A stretch of DNA of 60,000 bases from assembly GCF_030272615.1 (NCBI RefSeq), contig NC_081414.1, forward strand, positions 768,318,153-768,378,152. Direction: 5' to 3'. The DNA is from Cryptomeria japonica. Taxonomy: Eukaryota > Streptophyta > Pinopsida > Cupressales > Cupressaceae. Positions 35,871-46,738 of the stretch are shown here, piece after piece. Within the stretch, counting starts at the first letter, position 1. Every line of letters begins with the position of its first letter. The notes under the pieces were generated by a model. It saw only the letters and a program-made list of their open reading frames with translations. It did no database searches and was not told the DNA's origin. The position numbers and the translations under genes are program-made.

Positions 35871-36149
35871 TGCAATCAAACTAAAAGCAATCAAAGCATG
35901 CATGGTGTTCATTAACCTTTAAGAAACTAAATGTGCAACTACTTTAAAAATCACATGCAAGATGTTTTAATAAAAGTCTTTGACCGCGTCCTGCATTAGA
36001 TTTGTTAGTAATTTCATTTTTAGTCTTTGTCACACGTAACGCCAAGGTGCTGCATAGAGAATCAGTACCAAAGAAAAACCAGAATATAAGAACAGAATGA
36101 AAACAAAGTAATTTGCAAGTAAAAACACTAGTTTTACCTCTATTTCTGG

Positions 36150-36325
36150 CCTTACACAGGCGTAGAATGTCTCAACACATGCGTAGAATGCCTTGACACA
36201 GGTGCAGAATGCCTTGACATAGGCACAGATCTCTTTGACACAAGCGCAAATCTCTTTGACACAGGCGCAGGATGCCCTGACACAGACGCAAAATGATTTG
36301 ACACAAGCGCATAAGTGTCCAGAAA
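36150..36325 (-). repeat. TGCGCCTGTGTCAA motif array (D leader)
   Basis: About nine units of 21 bp (plus strand: ttgacacaggcgcagaatgcc). The core is one or two bases away from that of E (gacacagacgc also occurs at 36278-36288). It lies about 100-280 bp inside the 5' LTR. Confidence 0.85.
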
Positions 36326-36404
36326 GCTTTGAGTCACCCTATTTCTTGAGTTTTTCACCTGCAAATTAGCTCAAAAGCACTCAAAAACATGGTTAAGGGG
36401 TTAG

Positions 36405-36422
36405 TTCACGTCAGGTTCACTA
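36405..36422 (-). promoter_or_regulatory. Degenerate primer-binding site of element D
   Basis: On the minus strand TAGTGAACCTGACGTGAA lies a few bases inside the 5' LTR, at the position of the E primer-binding site. TAG in place of TGG looks like one transition. The sequence differs from that of E, so a different tRNA was probably used. Confidence 0.45.
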
Positions 36423-36427
36423 GAAAA

Positions 36428-37896
36428 TGTAGTTAGGAATTTGGAATTCATCAAAGCAAATAGATATTAAACTAGCTCAACCACAAAAACTAGATTGCAA
36501 TGATAAGAAATCCTAAAAACATTCAATAGAGGTATGAAGACAAGATAATCAAACCAAATGCAAACCATTACAAACGCGAATATCTCCTCCATAATTCTCC
36601 ATTGTCCTTCTTTCTCCTTCAAATTACTTTGTTTGTGGATCTCACCTACAAATGCAAAAGCATAGTATGAAAGCAAGATTGACAAGATGAAATGGCAGCG
36701 TAAGGATACTAGAAGCGTGATTGATCCTCCTCAATTGAAGAAAAATCATCCAATTTATAGACAAATTGGAGAGAGGACAAAATTAGCATGAAGAGATTTG
36801 AAAGGAAATTTCAAATCAAGAATGAAAAATATGACAAATTATGACAAAATTGACATGCAAGATTGATTGATTGACACAATTATGACAAAATTGACATTTT
36901 CTATGCAAGATTGATTGATTGACAAATTATGACAAATTATGACAAGATTAAAATGCCATTCCCATGACAAAAGGGAAGAGAGAAAATAGCCTCCATGATT
37001 GCAACAAATGGAAGCATAAACATAGGAGAGAATTAGGAAAATGAATTTAGAGGAAATATTAGAAAAGTTGAAGAAAATAGGAGAAATAGAAATTAGAAAT
37101 TAGGAGAAATTAGTAAATTAGAAAAATCGAAGAAAAAGATGAAATAGAAATTAGGTGAATTAATTAATAGGTTTTCATCCATTAATTAATTCATGAAAAA
37201 GACCTAGGACTAAATAAATAGATTTATTTAACCCACCAAGAAGAAGAAAAGGATTAAATGATCAAATCATAAAACCCTAGAAATAAGAGGACAAGGAATT
37301 AGGTCAAGACAACAAGAAATTAATGTAGGTTCGATCATGATTCTGACTGACAAAGGACCAATGTTGATAAACGATTGAGATTGGTTGACAAATTGACCAA
37401 GATTGACAAAGAGATCAAATTGATAGGCACCAATTGATGAGGAACAATGACTAATTGATCCAAATTGACATGATTGAAAAGGACAATGATCGATGACAAA
37501 TCAATTGCAAAATGACAAGATTGACAAGGATGAGGATCAATGACGAATTGATCGCAAGATGACAAGGTTGACAAGGATGAGGATTTATGACGAATCGATC
37601 GCAAAATGACAAGATTGACAAGGATGAGGATCGATGACGAATCAATCGCAAGATGACAAGATTGACAAGAGGACAAGGATCGACCAAAATCATGACTGGA
37701 GATTTTTATCGACAAGACCAAATTCAAAAGTGAGAAAAATGAGGAATGTAGAAGAAGGACTTGATGCTCGCAAATGATAAAGCCCAAGTGCGCAACATAG
37801 AAGAAATGTTAATGCAATGCAAAAACCCTAAAATAAGGCAATGCACAGATGTTAAAGTATGACTCCGCAAGCGTTGACCATTTTTAGACATCTACA
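36428..37896 (-). repeat. 5' LTR of element D
   Basis: 1,469 bp, TGTAGTTAGG to ATCTACA. The 47-bp array at 37480-37680 has four to five units, two fewer than the 3' LTR, which accounts for the 93-bp length difference. Confidence 0.95.
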
Positions 37897-37901
37897 GAAT
37901 G

Positions 37902-38485
37902 TAATCACAAATGTTACATGAAATGGCATATAACATGACAAAACCCTAACACACACACATGCTTGCAAATGAATGTTGTAATATTGCTCCAATGGATGAA
38001 TGAAGAAGACTTGAATGTTTGAATGCTTGATGATGAAGACCTTTTGCTTGAATTTCACTTATTATCCTTATCTTGGTCATGTATCACCTCCCTCAAATCA
38101 AGGAATTAAATATCCTTATATAAATGCCTCAAGGATTAATTTTCAATCATTGAAGGCCGACAAAGAGGAAATGCAAACCCTAAAGTTAGATCATGCATAG
38201 GGGACTAGGCAGACCCAACATAGGACCACCCTAAGAGGTGGGGACAGGGCCATCATGCCCCTGTCCTAAGGGGATATAGGCACCCTATCCTAGGGAGGAA
38301 AGGGGCATGGGCCCCTATCCTTCCCTATTTTGGGGGCTCAGACATGGTTTAGAGGCAAGAACGTGTCCTAAGCAAGGAGGGGTCCAAACAGAGAGGGGTC
38401 TTAGTTAGGAAGGAGGGTGTTGTTGCCAATGTGAGGACTTTGAATATGGTTAAAATTATAGGAGGCACAATTTTATGATACTACA
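37902..38485. repeat. Right half of solo LTR C
   Basis: It continues from 6586 after removal of D. It holds a TATATAAAT motif near 38115 and a GC-rich hairpin cluster at 38180-38420 (arms GGACAGGG and CCCTGTCC near 38243-38268). Confidence 0.85.
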
Positions 38486-39934
38486 ATTCTGATATACCTC
38501 TAGGATGCACTCTGGTAACAATCTCAAAAGGTGTTCTTCTGGTACTCCTATTTACTGAATCATTGTAGGTAAACTCTACTTGTGCAAGGATCAAATCCCA
38601 ACTTCTAGTCTTATCTCCAACTAAACATCTCAATAAATTTCCCAAGATCTGGTTAACTACTTCTGTCTATCCATCATTCTGTGGATGAAAAGTAGAACTC
38701 AACTTGAAATCTGTCTTCATCTTCTTCCAAAGTATCCTCCAAAAATAGCCAACAAACTTAGTGTCTTTGTCTGAAATTATTCTCTTAGGTAATTCATGCA
38801 ATCTCACTACTTCCTTGAAAAAAAGATCTGCTACATGTAATGCATCTGATGTCTTCTTACAAGGTATGAAATGAGCCATCTTCGAGAATCTATCCACTAC
38901 CACAAATATAAAATCATTCCCTCTCAGTGTTTTAGGCAATCCAAGTATGAAATGCATGCTTATATCCTCCCAAGCTCTTACCGGTACTTTCAAAGGTTTT
39001 TACAATCCCACATTCTGACTACTACCCTATGCAACTTGACAAACTCTACAACTTTTCATATATTTCTTAACACCCTTATGAATCTGGGGCAAAAAGTACT
39101 GCTCACTCACCAATGCTACTATTTTGTCAATACCAAAAGGTCCAACCAATCCTCTACTATTTTTCTCCTTTATCAGATTCTCCCTTATAGAAATCTTATA
39201 TGCACAACTAAACTCCTCTAAATAACATCCCATCCTAAATGAATTAGTCCAACCACTTTCTTCTATCCACCATAACCGGTTGTCTACATGCTTTCCAAGG
39301 TTTTGCAAAATCCGGGTAATCATCATACAAAGTCTTCAATTCTTCAATTCTTCAAATTCTCATACTATCACTCTTATCTCTATCGGAAAATTCCTTCTCC
39401 TACTCAATGCATCAGTAACTTTTTTATATTTCCCACTTCTATGCTTCAACATAAAGGTGTAACTCTACAAAAACTCTTCCCATCTCATATGTCTCTAATT
39501 CAACTTACTTTGACTATTCAAATACTGCAAAGCTTGATGATCTATATACAACACAGACTCCTTAGGAAACATGTAATGTCTCCACTTGTTCAACAATTGA
39601 ACCATGGCATAAAAATCCTGATCATTTACTGAATATCTCCTCAGGGCAACATCAATTTCTCACTGAAATAGGCTACTTCTCTCCCTTTCTGACTCAAGAT
39701 TGATCTTATTTATGTTCCACTTGCACCACAACCCACTTGAAATACTTTATTGAAATCCGGTAAAGCTAACATAGACTTCTCAGTCACTTTCTGCTTCAAC
39801 AATTTAAAACTTTTGTTTGCTCTGATGGTCCACTTGAGTTCCTTTTGATCTCCTCTCATGGTCTCAGTCATAGGGTTACAAATTGAACTAATTTTTTTGA
39901 TGAACTTCTGGTAGAAACTAGCCAATCCATGAAA
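38486..39934 (-). pseudogene. Chromovirus B RNase H and integrase core
   Basis: Minus strand: RNase H region (FHGLASFYQKFIKKISSICN, KSMLALPDFNKVFQVGC) with many stops between 39330 and 39710, then the integrase zinc region (KGVKKYMKSCRVCQVA, about 39030-39090) and core ([49 protein letters not shown]). In the first catalytic motif Asp is replaced by His (MHFILGLP for the usual DFI). The frame continues at 6087 after solo LTR C. Confidence 0.9.
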
Positions 39935-41239
39935 TTATCTTACCTCTCCAATGCTTTCTGGTGTAGGCCAGTCAACAATTGATTTTACTTTCTTAGGGTC
40001 CATCTTCAAACCATCCTTAGATATCATAAACCCCAAATAGACTAACTCATCCTTCATGAAATTGCACTTCTTAATATTTATCAACAACTTTAATTCTCTC
40101 CACCTCTGCAAAACTTGTCTCAAATACAACAAATGCTCCTCTTTTGTCTTACTCAAAATCAAAATATCATCCAAATATACAATAAAAAAATTACCCAAGA
40201 ATTTCTTCAATACCTCATTCATCAGCCTCATGAAAGTACTCAGTGCATTAGTTAATCCAAAATGCATCACCAACCATTCATACAATCCTTCATTTGTCTT
40301 GAATGTTGTCTTACACTCACCTCCTTCTTTGATCTTGATCTGATGATATCCACTCTTCAAATCTATCTTTGTAAAGTATTTTTCTCTTCTCAAATAGTCC
40401 ATTATGTCATCCGTCCTAGGCAAAGGAAACCGGTATTTCACTGTGATCTTATCTATTTATCTAGAATCAATACACATTCTCCACTCTCCATTCTTCTTAG
40501 GTTCTAATACTGCTGGTAATGCGCAAGGGCTTAGACTTTCCCTGATCAAACCTTTCTTCAACAACTCCTGCACTTGTCTATTCAGTTCTTCATTCTTTGC
40601 CGGTGTCATCCGACGTGTAGCTTTGTTAGGCAAACTAACTCTAGGGACTAGATCCATACAATGACTGATACTTCTCACAGGTGGAAATCCATCAGGTACA
40701 TTATCTGAAATGATGTCTTCATATTTTGTCAGCAAATCTTTTATCACTTCTGGTTGTTCCTCTTCATGCTCGAAATTCTCATTCTTCTTAGGAATTAAGG
40801 CAAAACACACATTCTTATGTCTCAATCCATGTAGGAATTTCCTTCTATCAACCAAACATATTCTAGCATTCATACAAATTTCACTCTTTAAAGGTTCCTT
40901 AAAGGGAAACAACGTTTGCTTCATTCGATTGGCTACAATGGTGTATGTATTCTTCCTCCCATCATGTACTGCTTGTCTATCAAACTGCCAAGGTCTACCC
41001 AACAAAATATGACAAATATCCATAGGCATAGTATCACACAAGACTTCATCATGATAATTCCCAATTTTCAATTTCACCAAAAATTTCTCACTTACTAACA
41101 ACTTATGTTCATCCTAAATCCATGCTATCTGATAAGGCTCAGGGTGTTTCAATCTCTTCAAATTCAACTTATTCACCATCTCTTCTGAAATAATATTATC
41201 TAAACTACCACTATCAATAACAACTTTACAACACTTACT
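39935..41239 (-). pseudogene. Chromovirus B protease and reverse transcriptase
   Basis: The protease signature VIDSGSLDNIIS lies near 41194-41230 with DSG intact, followed by ILLGRPWQFDRQAVHDG near 40960-41010. RT has [43 protein letters not shown] and catalytic [14 protein letters not shown] near 40150-40195. Two long frames remain (40457-41101 and 39935-40441), separated by a stop after CIDSR (CIDSR*INKI). Confidence 0.92.
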
Positions 41240-42487
41240 GGATACCTTACATCTGGTATTGAACAAATTCTTCCTCTACAAGGGCTCTTCATCTCTCTTG
41301 GTATGAAACAAAGCTCTCCTCATCATCAACAGTTCTCCATCTTTCGGTTTATTATCTGATCTGGTGGGGTTTTCTTCCACCATTGCTACTCTTCTGGAAT
41401 TCTCTATCTTCTTACACTCAAAAGCATGATGTCCTTCTCCTCCACACTTATAACAAGTTCCTCTAAATGTTCTCTTGTGTGGTCTTCCAAAATTCTCATT
41501 CTGGAAGCGATCTGATTCTCTCCTTCACTAGAAATTTCTATCATCTTTCCAGTATGAATTACCTTCTTTGCTTACTTCCTTGTCCTTGTTTTGATCTATA
41601 CAGGTTCCTCTACCTCTAGTATATCATTTTCCTCCTTTAAATATCCCTCTAGTAAACCTTTCACCTCTGCCTCTCTGCCTCTGCTCATGTCTTTTGTTTA
41701 GCTTCTCTTCTACCTTTAGGGCATACTGGTAAGCCTCTTCAACACTCTCTAATTTGATCAAACTGAGTTCATCTTGTATAGACACCTACAATCCATTGAA
41801 ATATCTTGCAACTTGTTCAACTTCATCATCAACATGTTTGGATATGCTATTCAACTTGTAAAATGCTTCGGTGTACTCCTTCACACTAGATTCCTTCTAT
41901 CTCAAATTCTGCAACTTCCAGAAAAGAGTCAATTGATAATCAACTAGCATAAATTTTGATTTCAACTTAGCAATCATCCAATCCCATGTCTTAATCTTCT
42001 CATTACCTCTTCTCTATCTATCAACTTGCAAATACTCCCACCAAAGAGATGCATGACCTTTCAACCAAGTACAAGCATATTTCACCTTCCTTTCTTCTAC
42101 AGTGTTTTCAAAATAAAAATACTTCTCCATCTCCAAGATCCAATCCATCAATTCATCCAAATACAACTTTCCATCATATTCTGGTGGGGTAAAATGAGGT
42201 TTAGTATTCTCCCTAATCAAAATACTTCTCCATCTCTGAGATCCAATCCATCAATTCATCTGAATCCAACTTTCCTCATGCGGATGAACTGCCGGTGGGT
42301 TTACTTTTGTTGGGGCTTCTTCTCCTTCATCTTCTCCTTCATCTTCACTTACATCTTCAATGTGTTGGCCTCTTCTCTAGGTTGTCTCTATGGCTTCCAA
42401 CTAGGCTACCATCCCTTGCAACATTTTCATCACAGTAGGGTCAGTATTCCCATGCACTCCATCATTCCTATTTCCTCTTCATGCCAT
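41240..42487 (-). pseudogene. Chromovirus B gag
   Basis: The start is proposed at ATG 42487 (minus), followed almost at once by an in-frame TGA consistent with CGA to TGA. The N-terminal acidic region (DVSEDEGEDEGEE) lies near 42320-42370, the gag core (YDGKLYLDELMDWILEMEK, ACTWLKGHASLWWEYLQ) at 42030-42180, and an intact CCHC zinc knuckle (CYKCGGEGHHAFEC) near 41412-41455. There are stops at about seven sites, and a duplicated stretch near 42220-42275 repeats part of 42105-42165. Confidence 0.88.
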
Positions 42488-42580
42488 TGTTTATGCCGAT
42501 CCTCTACACCTACAAGTCAGATCCATAATCCACCACCCTACAATAAAATCTTAGGACACTCAACCTCTAGAATGAAAACT

Positions 42581-42593
42581 CGCTCTGATACCA
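42581..42593 (-). promoter_or_regulatory. Primer-binding site of chromovirus B
   Basis: On the minus strand TGGTATCAGAGCG lies two bases inside the 5' LTR, complementary to the 3' end of initiator tRNA-Met, as in most chromoviruses. Confidence 0.9.
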
Positions 42594-42595
42594 CT

Positions 42596-43380
42596 TGAAG
42601 CAGTCACCGATTAGGAGGGACCTCAAAGAGATCAATCCAAACTAGTTAGTAAGAGTAAACACAATGAAAACACAAATATATGATGGAAGCAATGTAGAAC
42701 AAATTGTATTATAACATGAAAACTGATTACAATCAACTGGTAACAATCGGGTTACAGAAACCAGCTCATAGGCTTGCTAAAACATGCTCAAAGTATAGAA
42801 TAGGTCACAACCGAGACCTCAAAACTATAGATCTATCTTCTTTGTTCTATCTTCAACCTTTGATACATTCTAATGCTTAATTAAATTGATTTATATGATC
42901 CAAGGGGGTCTGGTTAGCCCAAAAAGGGATCAAAATCCGAAGAACAAGACCTAACATGTAAAACCAACAAGGTCATCCTTTTCCAGAAGATTCCTCCAAA
43001 AAATCCAAAGGATAAAGTGTAGATCATGGGAAACGGTCATCCACATGCCAAGGAACATCAAAATCAATGCCCATGGATCCGCAAGATTTGGAAGGGGTTC
43101 TGGTAGATCACTGGTAACAAGAAATTGTCAACTAGTAACAAGAAACTATCAAGGAAACCTATAGTGATAACTTGCCAAAAAATGATCCAAATGCGATGTG
43201 GTCTGGAAATATGAAATATGATCAAGTCTTCAAGTAGAATCCATCTCAACATGATCTGGTGAGCTAAAACTAGGACACATAGAAAGAAATGCTGAAAATG
43301 CAAACAAAAAGAAAAACAAAAAAAAATGTTTGTTTTTGGTTGATGCAAGGTTGCTATGAACTAGGGATGCTCCTGCATCA
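42596..43380 (-). repeat. 5' LTR of chromovirus B
   Basis: 785 bp, TGAAGCAGTCACC to CTGCATCA, followed by the GATCT duplication at 43381-43385. Confidence 0.94.
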
Positions 43381-43385
43381 GATCT

Positions 43386-43594
43386 GCCTAGCTAAGAACT
43401 CAACATTTCATGCTCGTACAAAGTACATTGATGTTCAATATAATTTTCTCAGAGGTATGGTTTAAGATGGCAGGGTGAAGCTAGTTAAGGTAGAAACTTT
43501 GATGAATGCTGTAGATTCTTTAACTAAGGTTGTGAGCATAGAGAAGTTGAGATGGTTTTTGGAGTCTATGGGCCTTATGGCCCCTAGCAATTGA
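43386..43594 (+). pseudogene. Copia A RNase H C-terminus
   Basis: It continues the frame left at 4675: CLAKNSTFHARTKYIDVQY, then KVETLMNAVDSLTKVVS and the terminal LRWFLESMGLMAPSN with stop TGA at 43592-43594. One in-frame stop (TAA near 43463) is present. Its position directly after the GATCT duplication shows that B split a single RNase H gene. Confidence 0.93.
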
Positions 43595-43648
43595 TTCATT
43601 GTGTTGATACTCCCCTTTCTCTTGCAAGGTATTTGACAAGTGGGAGAT
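43595..43648 (+). other. 3' noncoding strip and polypurine tract of copia A
   Basis: 54 bp ending GACAAGTGGGAGA, a purine-rich tract directly before the 3' LTR. Confidence 0.7.
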
Positions 43649-44475
43649 TTATTGGGAAAATAGTGTCTCAACCTTGCATTTACATGAGGTTACTATTTAT
43701 AGTAAGTTTTCATTTCAGCACAAAATGGTGCGAAATTCTCCCCAAAGCTTCTAATTGGCTAGATAAGCATTTTGGTAAAGTTTCATCACAAGATCACAAC
43801 TAGTTTTGAAGATATCAAAGTTTTCAATTTAAAGGGGTCTAATGAAAGGTTTAAACTTAATTTTTAGGACCTTAGAGGCCCCAAAATGCCTTGAAAAGTG
43901 GACATAAATGGTGTATTAATTTATAAGGTGATAGAGCACTTTGCGAGCTTTTCGATGCTTCAAACGGTTTGTCAACCAGACACATGGTTCACAAGTTATG
44001 GCCTCTGAAAGTTTGTACTCCTAAAATAAGAAATATAATTTGTATCAGACACATAAATGAGCTGTAAAATGGAGGGGCACATGTTGGTGTGTGTTTTAAC
44101 ACGTCATAGGGAATCTATATTGGAGATAAGGTCAGCTATAATTTACTGGGTGGTTTCAGCCCATGGTTGTGTGTAAGAGTCTTATGGCTATTGAGTTACC
44201 TCTGAATCTATTATTAGTGGTACTTCCGTGAAGAGCTTTCTCTGCAAGTATATTGTAATCTGTCTTGATTGTTGAATAATATATTGGGTGACTTTTGGAG
44301 TGTGGGGTTTTTCTCCCGAAAGGATTTTCCCCATGTAAATCACCGTGTTATCATTTGAATGTAGTTATGTCTATTTCTGTTTTCCGTAACCATTGTGATG
44401 ATTTGTAAATTTTTTTGCATTACCCTCCTCTCAAGGTTTGTGTAGGAATTTGTTCCACTACTTAACTTCCTTACA
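43649..44475 (+). repeat. 3' LTR of copia A
   Basis: It begins TTATTGGGAAAATAGTGTC (probably TGTTGGG originally) and ends CTTCCTTACA. It contains the 'ggtttttctcccgaaaggatt' block typical of copia LTRs near 44308. The next bases CTTTG are the expected right-hand target duplication; the left one lies outside the window. Confidence 0.8.
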
Positions 44476-45150
44476 CTTTGCTAGTGGCTTGGTTGGTTGG
44501 AATGACCTCTATCCATTTAGTGAAGTAATCAATAGAAACCAAAATGGATTTATAACCTTCACTTGATTTATTGGTTATTTTTCCTATAAAATCAATCCCC
44601 CATTGATGGAAAGGGGCTTTTACCTATTGGGGTCTTAGGGGTAGTGCACCTTCATACTTCAACTCGACATGCTTCACATTTCCTTGCATAGCTATGAGAA
44701 TTAGAAAAAAATGATGGACAATAATGTCCTACTCTAATAATCTTGTCAGCAATGGTTTTTGTTGTGAAGTGACCTCCACAGACCCCTTCATGCATTTCTC
44801 TCAATACCATTTGAGCTTGGTGCTCATCCAAATATGAAAGCAATACTCCATCCTTGTCCTTCCAAAACAAATCCCCATTAATGAATACATAATTTTAGGC
44901 TTGGAGCTTCAATGTTCTCTTCTAATTACTAGTTAGGTTCTCTGGACATTTCATGTACTTTAAGAAATGTAACACATTAGTACACCATGGTGTCATCTCA
45001 AGACTACAAAAATTGTAATCATTTAAGCTAATACTATTCACATGTGCATTTTTCCAAATTTGTCTTAGCCATTAGCCTTGCAAGGACTTGTCCTCTAACC
45101 AAATTTGTAATATGAATATCTATATTGAACTCTTGAACCTTGTTGATCCA
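44476..45150 (-). pseudogene. Element G integrase (N-terminal part)
   Basis: Minus-strand gypsy integrase. The HHCC region is MHEGVCGGHFTTKTIADKI, then KCEACRVE (44652-44870). The start of the catalytic core is WGIDFIGKI, then SIDYFTKWIEVIP (44490-44630). It stops abruptly at QATSKV where copia A entered, so the remainder lies left of the window. Upstream at 44880-45150 the sequence is heavily decayed. Confidence 0.88.
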
Positions 45151-46711
45151 CTTGCATCACCTTCTAGATACTTCTAATTGAACAAAGATGTCCTTGACTG
45201 CAACAACTGAAACACATGCAATAACTTTAGCACCTACAAGACATGGCCTAAATGTCTTTACATCTTTCACTAATGCATATGCTTTCTTCTTTGTAATATC
45301 ATACTTAAGCTTAAAATCTTGGAGGAATTTTCTAAAAAATGCAATAGGTTACTCATATCCCTCATCATTCTTTTGTGACATAACACCTACAATGGTATGA
45401 AAGGATGCAAATGAAAAGATAAAAAAAGGCTTACTTAAATTAGGGGACTTTATTACAGGTTCCTCTTTGATATTTCTTTTGATGGCAATAAATGCACCTA
45501 TTACTTCAACAATCCAATCTAGCTTTGCCCCTTTCTTCAACATCTTGGAGATAAGCTTGACTATTTTTGTAAAATTGGAGATGAATCTCCTAATTAATTT
45601 GTCCAAAGAATGACTATATAGTCTTGATAGTCTTTGGAATGGGTATTTTTCCAATAGATGTTATTCTCTATGGATTAATTCTTACACCTTCTTTTGAAAT
45701 GATATGAACTACCAACTTATCTTTAGTCATAACAAAATTACATTTTTTAGGATTCAATGAAATCCTATATTCCAAATCCTTGGCAAAGACTTTCTCTAAA
45801 TGTAGACAATGATCTTTAGCCTTATTAAAAAAACTAGTTAAATCATCTTGATAGACCACCATTATTATATTAATCAAGCCTAAAAATGAAACATCCATTA
45901 CTCTCTAAAATGTTGCTCCAACATTAGTGAGACCAAATGGCATCTCAAATATACATAAGTACCCTAACGAGTTGTAAACATTGTTTTGTATCCTTGACAT
46001 TTTCTTGATTATATCCTAAAAACCCATCCATCATTGACAAAAACTCACAACCTGTAACCTTCTAAAACATGACTTCCATATTGATAATAGATAGTTGTCC
46101 TTAAATGAAGAAAAGTTTAAGTTTTTTAAATCCATACATAGTTTGATATCCCCATTTTTATTTCTTATTAGCACTAGATTGGGGACCCAAGAAGAATGCC
46201 TTATAGGTTTGATTATACTTGCATCTCTAAGTTTCATCAATTCTTCTTGCATCTTGGGTTCCAATGTTGGATTTATTGGTCTTTTCTTTTGTCTAAAAGG
46301 CTTAGCATTCAGTTTTAAGGGAATCTCATGCTGTGAGAGATCTTCTCTGTATGCCTTTAAATCATCATAAGACCAAGAAAAAACATGTTTATACTTCCTT
46401 AACAATGCAATAAGAATTTTTCTAATTTTAGGACTAATCTTATTTCCAATATAGACCTTCTTTGGGGATGATTCACTCCTCAGATTCACTTCATCAAGGT
46501 CTTCCTTATTCACTAGTGCAGGTTTCATGGCATATCTATCATTCTCATAAAATACTCTCTCCAATGCAACTAGACATTTTGGGTTCTTATTAGTCTTGCG
46601 TTGAACCACTTCATTCCCAAACATAGTATCGTTACTATATTTGACGTCAACAAAATCATTGATTTCTATCTCTTGAGTTTCATATAGGTCAATGCATTGA
46701 AGAAACCTCAA
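45151..46711 (-). pseudogene. Element G reverse transcriptase and first RNase H
   Basis: RT N-terminal half at 46031-46711: KYKHVFSWSYDDLKAYREDL, IPLKLNAKPFRQKKRPINP, KLRDASIIKPIRHSSWVPNL and MDLKNLNFSSFKDNY. The catalytic region near 45840-45860 reads VYQDDLTSF, keeping both Asp. Gypsy RNase H follows at 45151-45654. Several frameshifts and stops lie between 45900 and 46030. Confidence 0.85.
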
Positions 46712-46738
46712 TAAATCCTCATTATCATTAAAAACCTA

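Larger units (their letters stand above)
34363..36404 (-). other. 5' leader of element D
   Basis: 2 kb without supported coding sequence. It contains the conserved block (35390-35870), the motif array (36150-36325) and an AT-rich, GACAA/GCAA-rich segment next to gag (34380-35110). Confidence 0.8.
6587..37896 (-). mobile_element. Ty3/gypsy Tat-lineage element D (minus)
   Basis: This complete but decayed Tat-type element is inserted in solo LTR C. The 5' LTR is at 36428-37896. The 3' LTR is split by element E into 6587-6872 and 23012-24287. It has a GAATG duplication, a degenerate primer-binding site beside the 5' LTR and a polypurine tract beside the 3' LTR. The internal order on the minus strand is: leader with a short-motif array, gag with a Gln-rich part, protease, G-patch-like segment, RT, RNase H, second RNase H, integrase, noncoding 3' region. 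The second RNase H upstream of integrase is the hallmark of the Tat lineage. Without E the element is about 15.2 kb. Confidence 0.93.
6088..38485. mobile_element. Solo LTR C (1,083 bp of its own sequence, split by D)
   Basis: The terminal motifs are TGTA...TACA with 5-bp duplications ATTCT on both sides. Its own sequence is 6088-6586 and 37902-38485; everything between is element D. No internal coding region is attached, as expected after LTR-LTR recombination. A TATATAAAT motif at about 38115 would suit a plus-strand promoter, but orientation is not settled. The right half contains a GC-rich, hairpin-forming stretch at 38180-38420. The small ORF at 6387-6629 has no recognisable similarity. 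Confidence 0.85.
4681..43380 (-). mobile_element. Ty3/gypsy chromovirus B (minus), split by nested insertions
   Basis: This is a full-length but decayed chromovirus inserted in copia A RNase H. It has LTRs at 4681-5470 and 42596-43380, a 5-bp TSD GATCT on both sides, a tRNA-Met-type primer-binding site beside the right LTR, and gag, protease, RT, RNase H and integrase ending in a chromodomain. Its own sequence is about 6.3 kb (4681-6087 and 38486-43380); the remainder is nested DNA (C, D, E). The LTR pair differs visibly at more than one position in ten, so this is an old insertion. Confidence 0.95.

Noticed and set aside
38180-38420. GC-rich stretch as a possible tRNA or small structured RNA gene
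   Set aside because: No cloverleaf with A and B boxes or CCA-end geometry could be found. It is kept only as a hairpin observation.
40056-40664. Plus-strand ORFs over B RT
   Set aside because: They are shadows of the minus-strand RT frame with YLDD.
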